Below, piece after piece: positions 55,890 through 64,000 of a DNA stretch of 64,000 nt; position 1 is the first letter of the stretch; each line of letters starts with the position of its first letter. Both the position numbers and the translations under genes were made by a program. Origin of the DNA: an uncultured Alphaproteobacteria bacterium (GTDB lineage: Bacteria > Pseudomonadota > Alphaproteobacteria > Thalassobaculales > Thalassobaculaceae); NCBI GenBank assembly GCA_937776645.1, contig CALMRI010000036.1:1-64000 (forward strand). Direction: 5' to 3'. The notes under the pieces are model-generated. The model ran no database searches, was not told the origin of the DNA, and saw only the letters and a program-made list of their open reading frames with translations.

Positions 55890-55978
55890 TAATCCAGGTA
55901 ACCCGGCGGCCATCGGATGAGCATGGTATTGCGACACCCGGTTGCCTTTCGTGGTCCGCGCCAGTAGGAATTCTCGCG

Positions 55979-58042
55979 ATGGAAAAGGCAACAGAACCAA
56001 AGATCATCCCGCTCGCCGAAGGTTTCGATGAAGCCGGTCGCGAGGATTGGACAGCCTTGGCCGAAACGGTGCTGAAGGGCCGGCCGATCGACAAGGTGCT
56101 GAATACGCCTACCTATGAGGGGGTGACGCTTACTCCGCTGTATCGGCGCGACGAAAGCGCCGGTCACGACGGTCCGGTCAATTCCGCTGGGGGCATGGAT
56201 TTTACCCGTGGCCCAGCTTCTCTGAAGCGCAATAACGATGGATGGGACATCCGGCAGTTGCATGTGCATCCGGACCCAGAGACGCTGAACCGCGATATCA
56301 AGGCCGATCTGGCCGGCGGGGCGACCTCGGTGGCGTTGAAGCTGGAGGCTGGCGCGGGATGTGGCGGCGCGGTGATCGGGACCGATGGTCTGGTTGCGCG
56401 GCGGGTTGATGATCTCGACAAGGCCTTGGCGGGGGTGGATCTTGGCCGCACCGCGATTGCCTTGCAGCCAGGCGAGGCGTCGGTTGCAGCGGCCGCGGCG
56501 TTTATTGCGTTGGCCCGGCGCCGGGGCGTCGATGCAGCAAAAATCAAGGGTACGTTTGGCGCCGACCCGCTTGGCGCCTTGGCCGAGACCGGAGAACTCG
56601 CCGGACCTTTGGACCGGCAAATGGCCGCGCTTGGCGCGCTCGCTACGTGGAGCGCCGCGCAGACACCGGGCGTGCGCGCTGTCTGGGTCGATACCGGGAC
56701 CTACCATGCCGCCGGCGCCACCGAGACCCAGGATCTCGCTTTTGCCATTGCCACGGCGGTTGCGTATCTGCGGGCGATGACGGCGGCGGGGATGAGTGTC
56801 GACGCGGCGTGCCAGCAGATAGGGTTTACCTTGTCCATCGGGACCGATGTGTTTCAAGCGATCGCTAAATTACGCGCCGTGAGACGGCTATGGGGCCGGG
56901 TCGCCGAAGCCAGCGGTGCCAGTGCGGTGAGCAGAATCATGGCTCTCGGCGCGGCAACCGCAGCACGCGCGATGAGTGGCCGCGATACCTGGGTGAATGT
57001 GTTGCGCGCAACCTGCTCCTGCTTTGCCGCTGGCGTTGGTGGGGCGGATAGCATCACCGTGCGGGCCCATACCGACGCTCTTGGTTTGCCCGAACCATTG
57101 GCCCGGCGCGTGGCCCGTAACATCCAGACAATATTGGTTCAGGAATCCTCGCTCGCCCGGGTCACCGACCCCGCTGGAGGGGCTTACTACGTCGAACAAT
57201 TATCCGATGAATACGCCCGTCGCGCCTGGGCGATCTTTCAGGAAATAGAAGCTGGTGGCGGTATGGCAGAGGCGCTGCTTTCCGGCCGTGTCGCGACGCT
57301 GGTCGGAACGGCTTGGTCCGAGCGGGAGCGAAATTTAGCCCACCGGCGCGATGCGTTGACGGGCGTTTCCAGTTTCCCTGATCTTGATGAAGAGCCAAGC
57401 GGTGTGGCCAGTCCCGACTTGGCGGCGCTGCGGGACATCTCGGAGCGAGGACGCGCTGGTGATCGCGTCGTGGTTCCTGACGGTCTGGATATTGAAGGGC
57501 TGATCAGAGCCGCCTCGAACGGCGCCAGTTTCACGGCTTTGTCGAAAGCCACACACGGCCCAGCGGTCGAAATCCCGGCCTTGGTTCAGCACCGGCTGGG
57601 TGAGGCATTCGAGGCCTTGCGCGATGCCAGCGACACGAGCCTCGCCAAGACCGGCCGGCGGCCAATGGTATTCATCGCTGCGCTGGGCACACCAGCGGAT
57701 TACACCGCGCGGGCGGCTTTTTCGAAAAGTTATCTGGCCGCCGGCGGCATCGTCGCGCTGGAGGCGGATGTCGACAGCGATAGCATCGGTGACGCCTATA
57801 GGCAAAGCAGCGCGGATTTGGCCGTGATATGTTCGTCTGATACGCTTTACCGGACGGGCGCCGAGGCTTGCGCGCGGGCGCTCAAGGCTGCGGGCGCGCC
57901 AGTGGTCGTCTTGGCGGGGCGTCCGGGCGAGCGGGAAGCAGTTTGGCGCGAGGCCGGCGTGGACCGCTTCATTTATGCTGGCGACGACATGCTGGCCACG
58001 TTGCAACAGCTGGCCGGCGAGATTGGGATGATCGAGCGATGA
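55979..58042 (+). CDS. mutA: Methylmalonyl-CoA mutase small (non-catalytic) subunit
   Basis: This 687-residue protein is the beta subunit of the adenosylcobalamin-dependent mutase that interconverts methylmalonyl-CoA and succinyl-CoA. It has the TIM-barrel half ([45 protein letters not shown]) and a C-terminal flavodoxin-like domain without the DxHxxG cobalamin motif, as expected for the small subunit. Its stop overlaps the mutB ATG as ATGA. Heterodimeric mutases are common in many bacteria, while many alphaproteobacteria have a single-chain form. Confidence 0.92.
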   Translation: MEKATEPKIIPLAEGFDEAGREDWTALAETVLKGRPIDKVLNTPTYEGVTLTPLYRRDESAGHDGPVNSAGGMDFTRGPASLKRNNDGWDIRQLHVHPDPETLNRDIKADLAGGATSVALKLEAGAGCGGAVIGTDGLVARRVDDLDKALAGVDLGRTAIALQPGEASVAAAAAFIALARRRGVDAAKIKGTFGADPLGALAETGELAGPLDRQMAALGALATWSAAQTPGVRAVWVDTGTYHAAGATETQDLAFAIATAVAYLRAMTAAGMSVDAACQQIGFTLSIGTDVFQAIAKLRAVRRLWGRVAEASGASAVSRIMALGAATAARAMSGRDTWVNVLRATCSCFAAGVGGADSITVRAHTDALGLPEPLARRVARNIQTILVQESSLARVTDPAGGAYYVEQLSDEYARRAWAIFQEIEAGGGMAEALLSGRVATLVGTAWSERERNLAHRRDALTGVSSFPDLDEEPSGVASPDLAALRDISERGRAGDRVVVPDGLDIEGLIRAASNGASFTALSKATHGPAVEIPALVQHRLGEAFEALRDASDTSLAKTGRRPMVFIAALGTPADYTARAAFSKSYLAAGGIVALEADVDSDSIGDAYRQSSADLAVICSSDTLYRTGAEACARALKAAGAPVVVLAGRPGEREAVWREAGVDRFIYAGDDMLATLQQLAGEIGMIER

Positions 58043-60255
58043 GCGCGATACCGGATTTCACCACCATTTCCCTTGATGCCAAGGCCAGTCCCCTTACTGG
58101 CACAGCCGGCGCGGTAGCTAACACACCGGCATCATGTACCGTCGCCTGGACCGCAACCATCGATGCCCTGCCCGATGACGAACAGGCCTGGCGGACCCCT
58201 GAAGGGATCCCGGTCAAGCCGCTCTATACCGCCGAAGACACCGCTGATCTTGATTTCCTCGATGGTTGGCCGGGCATCGCGCCCTACGTGCGCGGTCCCT
58301 ATCCGACCATGTATGCGACCCGACCTTGGACGATCCGGCAATATGCCGGATTTTCGACCGCCGAGGAGTCGAACGCTTTTTATCGACGCAACCTCGCGGC
58401 CGGGCAGAAGGGGCTGTCGGTGGCTTTCGATCTAGCGACCCATCGGGGCTACGATTCCGATCACCCGCGCGTAGCCGGCGACGTTGGCATGGCGGGCGTG
58501 GCGATCGATTCCATTCTCGACATGCGCCAACTTTTTGATGGTATCCCGCTCGGCGAGATGAGCGTGTCGATGACGATGAACGGCGCGGTACTGCCGGTTC
58601 TGGCGATGTATATCGTCGCCGCCGAAGAGCAAGGCGTGCCGCAAGTAAAACTTTCCGGAACCATTCAGAACGACATTCTGAAGGAGTTCATGGTCCGCAA
58701 CACCTATATTTACCCGCCGACACCATCGATGCGTATCATCTCCGATATCTTCGCCCATACCTCGGTAGAGATGCCGAAATTTAATTCGATCAGCATCTCC
58801 GGCTATCATATGCAGGAAGCCGGCGCGACCGCCGACCTGGAGCTGGCCTATACGATCGCCGACGGGGTGCAATATGTGCGGGCCGGGATGGAAGCTGGGA
58901 TGGACATCGATGCTTTCGCGCCCCGGCTGTCGTTCTTTTGGGCGATTGGCATGAACTTCTTCATGGAAGTAGCCAAGATGCGCGCCGCGCGCCTGATCTG
59001 GGCCAAGCTGATGAAGCAATACGGCGCCAAGGACCCGCGCTCGCTTTCGCTGCGGACCCATTGCCAGACCAGCGGCTGGAGCCTGGCCGCCCAGGATGTG
59101 TTCAACAACGTGACCCGCACCTGTGTCGAGGCGTTGGCCGCCACCCACGGTCACACACAATCCTTGCATACCAATGCACTGGACGAGGCGCTGGCCTTGC
59201 CAACTGATTTCAGCGCTCGGATCGCCCGCAACACCCAATTGCTGATCCAGCAGGAAACCGGAATCTGCAACGTGATCGATCCATGGGGCGGCAGTTACTA
59301 TGTCGAGCGGTTGACCCATGATCTGGCCGCAAAGGCCTTGGCGCATATCGACGAAGTCGAGGGCTTCGGCGGCATGGCCAAGGCGATCGAGGCGGGTATT
59401 CCCAAGATGCGGATCGAAGAGGCGGCAGCCCGGACCCAGGCGCGGATCGATTCCGGCCGCCAGACCATCGTTGGGGTGAACAAGCACCGGGTCGCGGATC
59501 CCGAGACGGTCGAGGTTCTGAGAGTCGACAACGCGTCGGTCCGCCGTCAACAGCTAGAGAAACTAGCGCGGCTGAAGGTTGAGCGCGACCAGGGCGCGGT
59601 GCAGTTGACATTGGACAATCTCACCAAATCGGCCGAGACCGGCGAGGGTAACCTGTTGGCGTTGGGGATCGAGGCGGCACGGGCCAAGGCGACGGTCGGT
59701 GAGATCTCCGACGCTTTGGAAAAAATCTGGGGACGGCATGTGGCGGAGACAAAGACGGTGTCGGGAGTTTATGGCGGCGAAATTGGCACTGATACCGGTG
59801 CCGCGGCGATGGCATTGCACATGGTCGAGAGGTTCAAGGCGGCGGAAGGCAGGCAGCCGCGTATCCTGATCGCCAAAATGGGCCAGGACGGTCACGACAG
59901 AGGGCAAAAAGTCATCGCCAGCGCCTTCGCGGATTTAGGCTTCGATGTGGATATCGGGCCGCTGTTCCAGACCCCCGAGGAAGTCGCCCGTCAAGCGGTG
60001 GAGAACGATGTGCACGTTGTCGGCGCAAGCTCGCTCGCGGCGGGGCATCTGACTTTGGTACCAGAACTCCGTGACCATCTGGCGGCGCTCGGTCGCGGCG
60101 ATATCATGATCGCCGTCGGCGGCGTCGTGCCGCAACAGGATTTCGAGGCCCTGTACGAGGCTGGCGCGACGGCGATTTTCCCGCCGGGCACAGTGATCGC
60201 CGAGGCGGCGCAGGACCTGGTGGTAAAGCTCCGCGCGGCCTTGGGGCACGGTTAG
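58039..60255 (+). CDS. mutB: Methylmalonyl-CoA mutase large (catalytic) subunit
   Basis: This 738-residue subunit binds substrate and cobalamin. The barrel domain has [20 protein letters not shown] (with the substrate-contacting Tyr), [20 protein letters not shown] and [20 protein letters not shown]. The C-terminal B12 domain has [16 protein letters not shown] with the cobalt-ligating His at about 619, then [16 protein letters not shown] and [12 protein letters not shown]. The upstream frame begins inside mutA, but the ATG at 58039 overlaps the stop of mutA, fixing the start. The gene is intact. Confidence 0.96.
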   Translation: MSAIPDFTTISLDAKASPLTGTAGAVANTPASCTVAWTATIDALPDDEQAWRTPEGIPVKPLYTAEDTADLDFLDGWPGIAPYVRGPYPTMYATRPWTIRQYAGFSTAEESNAFYRRNLAAGQKGLSVAFDLATHRGYDSDHPRVAGDVGMAGVAIDSILDMRQLFDGIPLGEMSVSMTMNGAVLPVLAMYIVAAEEQGVPQVKLSGTIQNDILKEFMVRNTYIYPPTPSMRIISDIFAHTSVEMPKFNSISISGYHMQEAGATADLELAYTIADGVQYVRAGMEAGMDIDAFAPRLSFFWAIGMNFFMEVAKMRAARLIWAKLMKQYGAKDPRSLSLRTHCQTSGWSLAAQDVFNNVTRTCVEALAATHGHTQSLHTNALDEALALPTDFSARIARNTQLLIQQETGICNVIDPWGGSYYVERLTHDLAAKALAHIDEVEGFGGMAKAIEAGIPKMRIEEAAARTQARIDSGRQTIVGVNKHRVADPETVEVLRVDNASVRRQQLEKLARLKVERDQGAVQLTLDNLTKSAETGEGNLLALGIEAARAKATVGEISDALEKIWGRHVAETKTVSGVYGGEIGTDTGAAAMALHMVERFKAAEGRQPRILIAKMGQDGHDRGQKVIASAFADLGFDVDIGPLFQTPEEVARQAVENDVHVVGASSLAAGHLTLVPELRDHLAALGRGDIMIAVGGVVPQQDFEALYEAGATAIFPPGTVIAEAAQDLVVKLRAALGHG

Positions 60256-60270
60256 CCGAAACGTTCATCG

Positions 60271-60297
60271 TCCTTCGACAGGCTCAGGGTGAGGGAC
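60271..60297. repeat. Copy of a dispersed 'TCCTTCGACAGGCTCAGG' repeat
   Basis: The sequence TCCTTCGACAGGCTCAGGGT lies in the gap between mutB and meaB and continues GAGGGAC. Sequences of this kind are known as short dispersed intergenic repeats in many proteobacterial genomes. Only one copy was noticed in the window. Its role is unknown. Confidence 0.5.
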
Positions 60298-60391
60298 ATT
60301 TATTTGATTGCTGGAGTGGGTGCGCCGTCAAATCGCTAAAAAATTTACCTCACCTCCCTTCGTCGAGGGACCGTGGAAGGATCCCGCCCGC

Positions 60392-61387
60392 ATGACTGCC
60401 GGCGCCAAACCGCAAACGCCTGAGGACTTCGTCGCCGGTGTGCTATCCGCCGACCTTGCAACATTGGGCCAGGCGATCACCTTGATCGAGAGCCGGCACC
60501 CCCGGCACCGCGAGACCGCTGATGCGGTACTGGCAGAGTTATTGTCGCATTCTGGCAAGGCGATCCGGATAGGCATTACCGGCGTGCCCGGTGTCGGGAA
60601 AAGCACCTTCATCGAGGCCTTTGGGCGCCGCCTGACCGCCGCCGGGCATCGAGTTGCCGTTCTGACGGTCGACCCTACCAGCGCTCGTACCGGAGGCTCT
60701 ATCCTCGGGGACAAAACCCGGATGCAGGAGCTGGGCCGGGATCCGGCTGCGTTTATTCGCCCCTCACCTACATCGGGTACTCTTGGCGGTGTCGCGCGGG
60801 CTACTCGTGAGACCATGATCATCTGCGAGGCCGCCGGCTTCGATGTGGTGCTGGTAGAGACCGTGGGGGTCGGCCAATCCGAGACCACGGTGGCCGAGAT
60901 GGTCGATTTCTTCCTGGCCCTGATGCTGCCCGGAGCCGGCGACGAGTTGCAGGGGATCAAGAAAGGCATTCTGGAGATCGCCGATATGATCGCGGTAAAT
61001 AAGGCCGATGGTGACATGGTTCTGCCGGCCCGCCGTGCCGCCGCTGATTACCGCCGAGCTCTAGAGATCATAACTCCGGCTAGTCCCAATTGGCGCTCTC
61101 CGGTACAAACCTGTAGCGCCTTGAGTGGCGACGGCTTGGCGGAAATTTGGGATCGAGTGCGGGAACACCGCACAGCGTTGAGTGGCTCCGGCGAATTTGA
61201 TGCCAAACGGCGTGACCAACGCGTACGTTGGATGTGGTCGACGATCCGAGACCGGCTCATGCTGGCGCTCGACCGTGATCGTAATGTGCAGGAAATCCTG
61301 CCAGAATTAGAACGCGCGGTCGCCGAGGACCGCATCACCCCGGGCTATGCCGCCGAGCAAGTGCTGGCGGCTTTCGGGTCCGGTTGA
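60392..61387 (+). CDS. meaB: Methylmalonyl-CoA mutase-associated GTPase
   Basis: MeaB (ArgK family) is a G3E P-loop GTPase that protects and reloads methylmalonyl-CoA mutase with adenosylcobalamin. From the ATG at 60392 the protein has 331 residues, the normal length. P-loop GITGVPGVGKSTF lies near 65, and LTVDPTSARTGGSILGDKTR, ETVGVGQSETTVAEMVDFF and AVNKADGD follow. A TTG frame extends to 60308, but family similarity begins after MTAGAK. It is downstream of mutB in the same direction, as is usual. Confidence 0.93.
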   Translation: MTAGAKPQTPEDFVAGVLSADLATLGQAITLIESRHPRHRETADAVLAELLSHSGKAIRIGITGVPGVGKSTFIEAFGRRLTAAGHRVAVLTVDPTSARTGGSILGDKTRMQELGRDPAAFIRPSPTSGTLGGVARATRETMIICEAAGFDVVLVETVGVGQSETTVAEMVDFFLALMLPGAGDELQGIKKGILEIADMIAVNKADGDMVLPARRAAADYRRALEIITPASPNWRSPVQTCSALSGDGLAEIWDRVREHRTALSGSGEFDAKRRDQRVRWMWSTIRDRLMLALDRDRNVQEILPELERAVAEDRITPGYAAEQVLAAFGSG

Positions 61388-61400
61388 CGGAGACGCAGCA

Positions 61401-62525
61401 ATGACGATACGCCCCCCCGCCGAGATCGGCATGGTCGCCGAGGATGTCGATACGCCGGCCTTGCTGGTCGATCTGGACGCGTTCGAACACAATATTGCGC
61501 TGATGGCGAAGATGGTCGCGTCTTTTGGCGTCAACCATCGCCCGCACGCCAAGACCCATAAATCGACGGACATCGCACGCCGACAGATCGCCGCCGGCGC
61601 CGTTGGGCAGTGCTGTCAGAAGGTTGGCGAGGCGGAGGTGCTGGTTGCCGGCGGGATCGAAGACGTGCTGGTCTCGAACCAAATCGTCGGGCCGCGCAAG
61701 CTCGACCGGTTGGCAGCGCTTGCCCGTCACGCCCGGGTCGGCGTGTGCGTCGATGACGCCGGCAATGTCACCGATATCAACACCGCCGCCCAGCGTTTCG
61801 GCGCGACGGTCGAGGTTCTGGTCGAGGTTGATATCGGGGCCGGGCGCTGCGGCGTGGCTCCGGGGAGTGCAGCGGTCGAACTTGCAAAGAAGATCGATGC
61901 CGCCTCAAACCTCAAATTCGGTGGTCTGCAGGCCTATCAGGGCCGCGCGCAGCACATTCGCGGCCATGGCGAACGCAGAGTGGCTATTGAGAAGGCCGGC
62001 GATCAGGTCAGGGCGACCGTCGTGAAACTCGCAGCAGCCGGCCTTGAGTGTCGTCTGGTCACCGGAGGCGGTACCGGAACCTTCCCATTCGAGGCTAGTT
62101 CAGGCGTCTGGAACGAGCTGCAGGCCGGGTCGTATTGCTTCATGGACGCCGATTATTCCCTCAATCTCGCCGAGGACGGTGAGTATTTCGACACCTTCCG
62201 ACAAAGTCTGTTCGTACTGGCGACGGTGATGAGCCACCCGACTCGGGATCGAGCGGTTCTTGATGCCGGGCATAAGGCCGCGTCGATCGATTCCGGCCTG
62301 CCGCGCATCGCTGACCTGTTCGATGTGACCTATGCCGGCGCCTCCGACGAGCACGGAACCTTGGTGCTCGGAGCAAACGCGCCAGAGGTGAAGCTTGGCG
62401 ACAAGTTGCGGCTGATCCCCAGTCACTGTGATCCCACCGTCAACCTGCATGACTGGTATGTTGGCATTCGCGGCGGCGTTGTCGAGACGCTTTGGCCAGT
62501 CGCAGCGCGCGGCGCAGCGTTCTAA
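61401..62525 (+). CDS. D-threonine aldolase-like PLP enzyme (alanine racemase N-terminal fold)
   Basis: This 374-residue enzyme belongs to the fold III family that includes D-threonine aldolase and D-3-hydroxyaspartate aldolase, which cleave or dehydrate D-3-hydroxy amino acids. The PLP Lys is in RPHAKTHKST near residue 52 to 56, and the metal-binding His-Cys-Asp pattern is in PSHCDPTVNLHDWYVG near the C-terminus. The N-terminal EDVDTPALLVDLDAFEHNI is typical. It follows meaB by 13 bases and may be cotranscribed. A specific substrate cannot be given. Confidence 0.9.
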   Translation: MTIRPPAEIGMVAEDVDTPALLVDLDAFEHNIALMAKMVASFGVNHRPHAKTHKSTDIARRQIAAGAVGQCCQKVGEAEVLVAGGIEDVLVSNQIVGPRKLDRLAALARHARVGVCVDDAGNVTDINTAAQRFGATVEVLVEVDIGAGRCGVAPGSAAVELAKKIDAASNLKFGGLQAYQGRAQHIRGHGERRVAIEKAGDQVRATVVKLAAAGLECRLVTGGGTGTFPFEASSGVWNELQAGSYCFMDADYSLNLAEDGEYFDTFRQSLFVLATVMSHPTRDRAVLDAGHKAASIDSGLPRIADLFDVTYAGASDEHGTLVLGANAPEVKLGDKLRLIPSHCDPTVNLHDWYVGIRGGVVETLWPVAARGAAF

Positions 62526-62583
62526 AAATTAAGGTGTCGATAACCGCGTTCCCCTTTTTGAGCCAAGGCGCTCCCTGCAACAG

Positions 62584-63054
62584 ATGATTCGAGAAACCAT
62601 GGTTGTGACGACCGAAACCGAGTTACCTCCGACCTCGATCGCTGGGGAGCAGGCTGCACTAATCGCCGAATTCAGTTTTTTTGACGATTGGATGGATCGG
62701 TATCAATATCTGATCGATCTCGGCCGCAGGTTGCCGGAAATGCCCGAGGAATACATCCGCGACGAGTTCAAGTTGAAAGGCTGCCAAAGCCAGGTTTGGT
62801 TCGTTGGCGAAGCGGTCGGAGATCGCCTGCTCTTTCGTGCGGTCAGCGACGCGGCGATTGTGTCCGGGTTGGTGGCGGTTCTGCTGCGCATTTATTCGAA
62901 CCGGACCCCGCGTGAAATTCTGGATGCCGAACCGGATTTTATCGCCGAGATCGGCCTTGAAACGCATTTGAGTCCAACCCGTAAGAACGGTCTTGGCGCC
63001 ATGGTCACGGCGATCAAGCGCCGGGCGGCAGTGGCGCTGCAAGAGGCGGATTAA
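62584..63054 (+). CDS. sufE: SufE family sulfur-transfer protein
   Basis: SufE accepts persulfide sulfur from the cysteine desulfurase SufS and hands it on for Fe-S cluster assembly. The 156-residue protein has DDWMDRYQYLIDLGRRLPEM and the acceptor Cys at about 67 in FKLKGCQSQVWF. The last part (IGLETHLSPTRKNGL) is typical. The start is either 62584 or the in-frame ATG at 62599 (MVVTTETELP). No suf operon surrounds it. An IscU-like gene follows 10 bases later. Confidence 0.93.
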   Translation: MIRETMVVTTETELPPTSIAGEQAALIAEFSFFDDWMDRYQYLIDLGRRLPEMPEEYIRDEFKLKGCQSQVWFVGEAVGDRLLFRAVSDAAIVSGLVAVLLRIYSNRTPREILDAEPDFIAEIGLETHLSPTRKNGLGAMVTAIKRRAAVALQEAD

Positions 63055-63064
63055 GGAAGCGGTA

Positions 63065-63497
63065 ATGACCGCGCTCGACGATATCTACCAGGAAAAGCTA
63101 CTAGCCTATGCGGGTGATATCGCCCGAAATGGGAGGTTAGGCGATCCCGACGCCAGCGCGACGGTGGTGTCTCGTTCCTGTGGCAGCGAGGTGACGGTTG
63201 ACCTTAAGATGCGGGACGCAGTGATCACGGATTTCGGCCAAAAGGTAGAGGCCTGCGCCCTGGGTAGTGCGTCTGCCTCGATCTTCGCTCGGGTGGTCAT
63301 CGGTAAGACCTTGGCCGAAATCCACCAGTGTGCGTGCTCGCATGCTTGAAATGCTCAAAAATGGCGGGCCGCCGCCGGATGGGGATTGGGCCGAACTGGC
63401 CTTATTGGAGCCGGCGCGCGTCTTCACCAATCGTCATCAATCGATCATGCTGCCGTTCAATGCGACGATCCGGGCCGGCCAGAAGGTCGACAAGTAG
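63065..63497 (+). pseudogene. NifU/IscU-like iron-sulfur scaffold protein, frameshifted
   Basis: The first frame begins ALDDIYQEKLLAYAGDIARN, with Cys39 in SRSCGSEVTVDLKM and Cys64 in KVEACALGSASASIFARVV, the two metal-site positions known from IscU-like scaffolds. After AEI, near 63330, one extra base shifts the frame, and the next frame continues VRARMLEMLKNGGPPPDGDW and EPARVFTNRHQSIMLPFNA to the stop. The repaired length is about 143 residues, matching this alphaproteobacterial family, whose members lack the third Cys of IscU. The gene sits directly behind sufE, a usual pairing. It is broken unless the extra base is an error. Confidence 0.8.
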
Positions 63498-63597
63498 CCG
63501 GCCCGCCATCGGGTATTTTGCGCAAACCGTTGGAAAATTACTTGCTTGGTGCCTAATTTCGCATAGTCTGCCAGCGTTTTGGTGTTGGAGAGAGTTT

Positions 63598-63795
63598 ATG
63601 GTCACGCATGATCGGTTCGCGTGTGATGTAAGCGATGCCTGCTACCGGGCCGTCACGACGGCTTACCGGGAGCTGCGGGTGCGTGGTGAATCCGACAGCG
63701 TATCGTTCCATTCGGCACTGGCGGTATTTCGCCATTACCACCCCGATGTGCCGGCGGCCAAGGCGCCCTATATCGTCGCGGAATGGATTGACTGA
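63598..63795 (+). CDS. Small conserved-looking hypothetical protein, 65 residues
   Basis: The ATG follows TTGGAGAGAG, a strong ribosome-binding site. The protein has VTHDRFACDVSDACYRAV followed by ALAVFRHYHPDVPAAKAPYI, mostly helical in appearance and with a Cys pair. No family is recognised. The good start site and codon pattern make it a credible gene. It lies about 100 bases after the IscU-like gene. Confidence 0.65.
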   Translation: MVTHDRFACDVSDACYRAVTTAYRELRVRGESDSVSFHSALAVFRHYHPDVPAAKAPYIVAEWID

Positions 63796-64000
63796 ATTGC
63801 CAGCCAGCGTTTGGCTCGGCTGCGACGATATTTCGACCTGCGATGATACCACGCTTGATGCCGGTGCAAAACACCACCGTACATTTGCAATGATCATAAT
63901 CCGAGCGGATGTGGGGGCAGATCTGGTCGTCGTTTTGATCCGGCATGCAACGACGATGGTGAGAGTTTTGATGTAGGGTCATCGCTGCTCGGTTGATGGG
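63796..64000. other. Window end, no gene assigned
   Basis: The last 205 bases contain only short frames on both strands with no recognised family. A gene may begin beyond the window edge. Confidence 0.3.

Noticed and set aside
55890-55978. Possible cobalamin riboswitch before mutA
   Set aside because: The gap is only about 90 bases and no B12-box-like sequence or compatible fold was found.
58432-59550. Minus-strand open frame of 372 codons inside mutB
   Set aside because: It is a shadow of mutB; no family features.
1-64000. CRISPR arrays, phage genes or toxin-antitoxin pairs
   Set aside because: No regular direct repeats, no cas genes, and no recognisable phage structural or antitoxin genes were seen.

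Overview
The window looks like part of a GC-rich, Gram-negative, aerobic alphaproteobacterial chromosome, probably Rhodospirillales-like. This is an inference from gene content: kdsB next to pheA, a membrane-anchored mitochondrial-type cytochrome c beside hisN, a yejABEF peptide importer, a B12-dependent mutAB-meaB set, and many CaiB CoA-transferases, PhyH-type oxygenases and peptide ABC transporters. No rRNA, CRISPR array, prophage or intact mobile element is visible. One tRNA gene, tRNA-Pro(CGG), is present.

Layout. 0-6.2 kb: a partial D-2-hydroxyacid dehydrogenase facing left, then a rightward run of ggt (frameshifted), cobU (frameshifted), leuC, leuD and cbiB. 6.2-18.2 kb: a VanZ-like protein, a GST, an M17 aminopeptidase, and a leftward operon of yejA-yejB-yejE(frameshifted twice)-yejF followed by two GhrA-type reductases; hisN and cytochrome c lie upstream. 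18.4-22.8 kb: kdsB, pheA, lepA and an SDR, all housekeeping in style. 23.0-29.3 kb: a class III CoA-transferase with HMG-CoA lyase, two divergent SMP-30 lactonases, a PhyH oxygenase and a HAD dehalogenase. 29.7-36.3 kb: a five-gene dipeptide ABC transporter plus a metallo-beta-lactamase-fold gene, in which the binding protein, both permeases and the first part of the hydrolase gene are strikingly AT-rich. 36.4-39.7 kb: a Tat-exported intradiol dioxygenase translationally coupled to an orphan double ABC ATPase, bounded by a decayed IS5-type transposase. 39.8-46.3 kb: a peroxiredoxin-like/2OG oxygenase fusion, then an aminotransferase-PhyH-FAD/FeS oxidase operon. 46.4-52.0 kb: tRNA-Pro, small gene debris, a GldA-GldF-GldG-DUF4340 ABC operon and an adenylate cyclase remnant. 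52.1-64.0 kb: another CoA-transferase, a 34-bp perfect inverted repeat, tandem MFS paralogues, mutA-mutB-meaB, a D-threonine aldolase-like enzyme, sufE, an IscU-like scaffold (frameshifted) and a 65-residue protein.

How the parts fit. The gene set points to scavenging peptides, amino acids and organic acids: peptide importers, gamma-glutamyl transferase, leucyl aminopeptidase, several enzymes for 2-hydroxy- and 2-oxo-acids, CoA-transferases, and propionyl-CoA entry through methylmalonyl-CoA mutase. The mutase needs adenosylcobalamin, for which cobU and cbiB are assembly genes.

The most notable large-scale signals are the sharp AT-rich block inside one transporter operon, with an edge inside a coding gene; five single-base frameshifts in four conserved genes, all consistent with one extra base; and several decayed genes and elements. 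Frameshifts could be real gene decay or uncorrected assembly indels, and the sequence alone cannot decide. I found no clear previously undescribed multi-gene system; the best candidates for follow-up are listed as findings.
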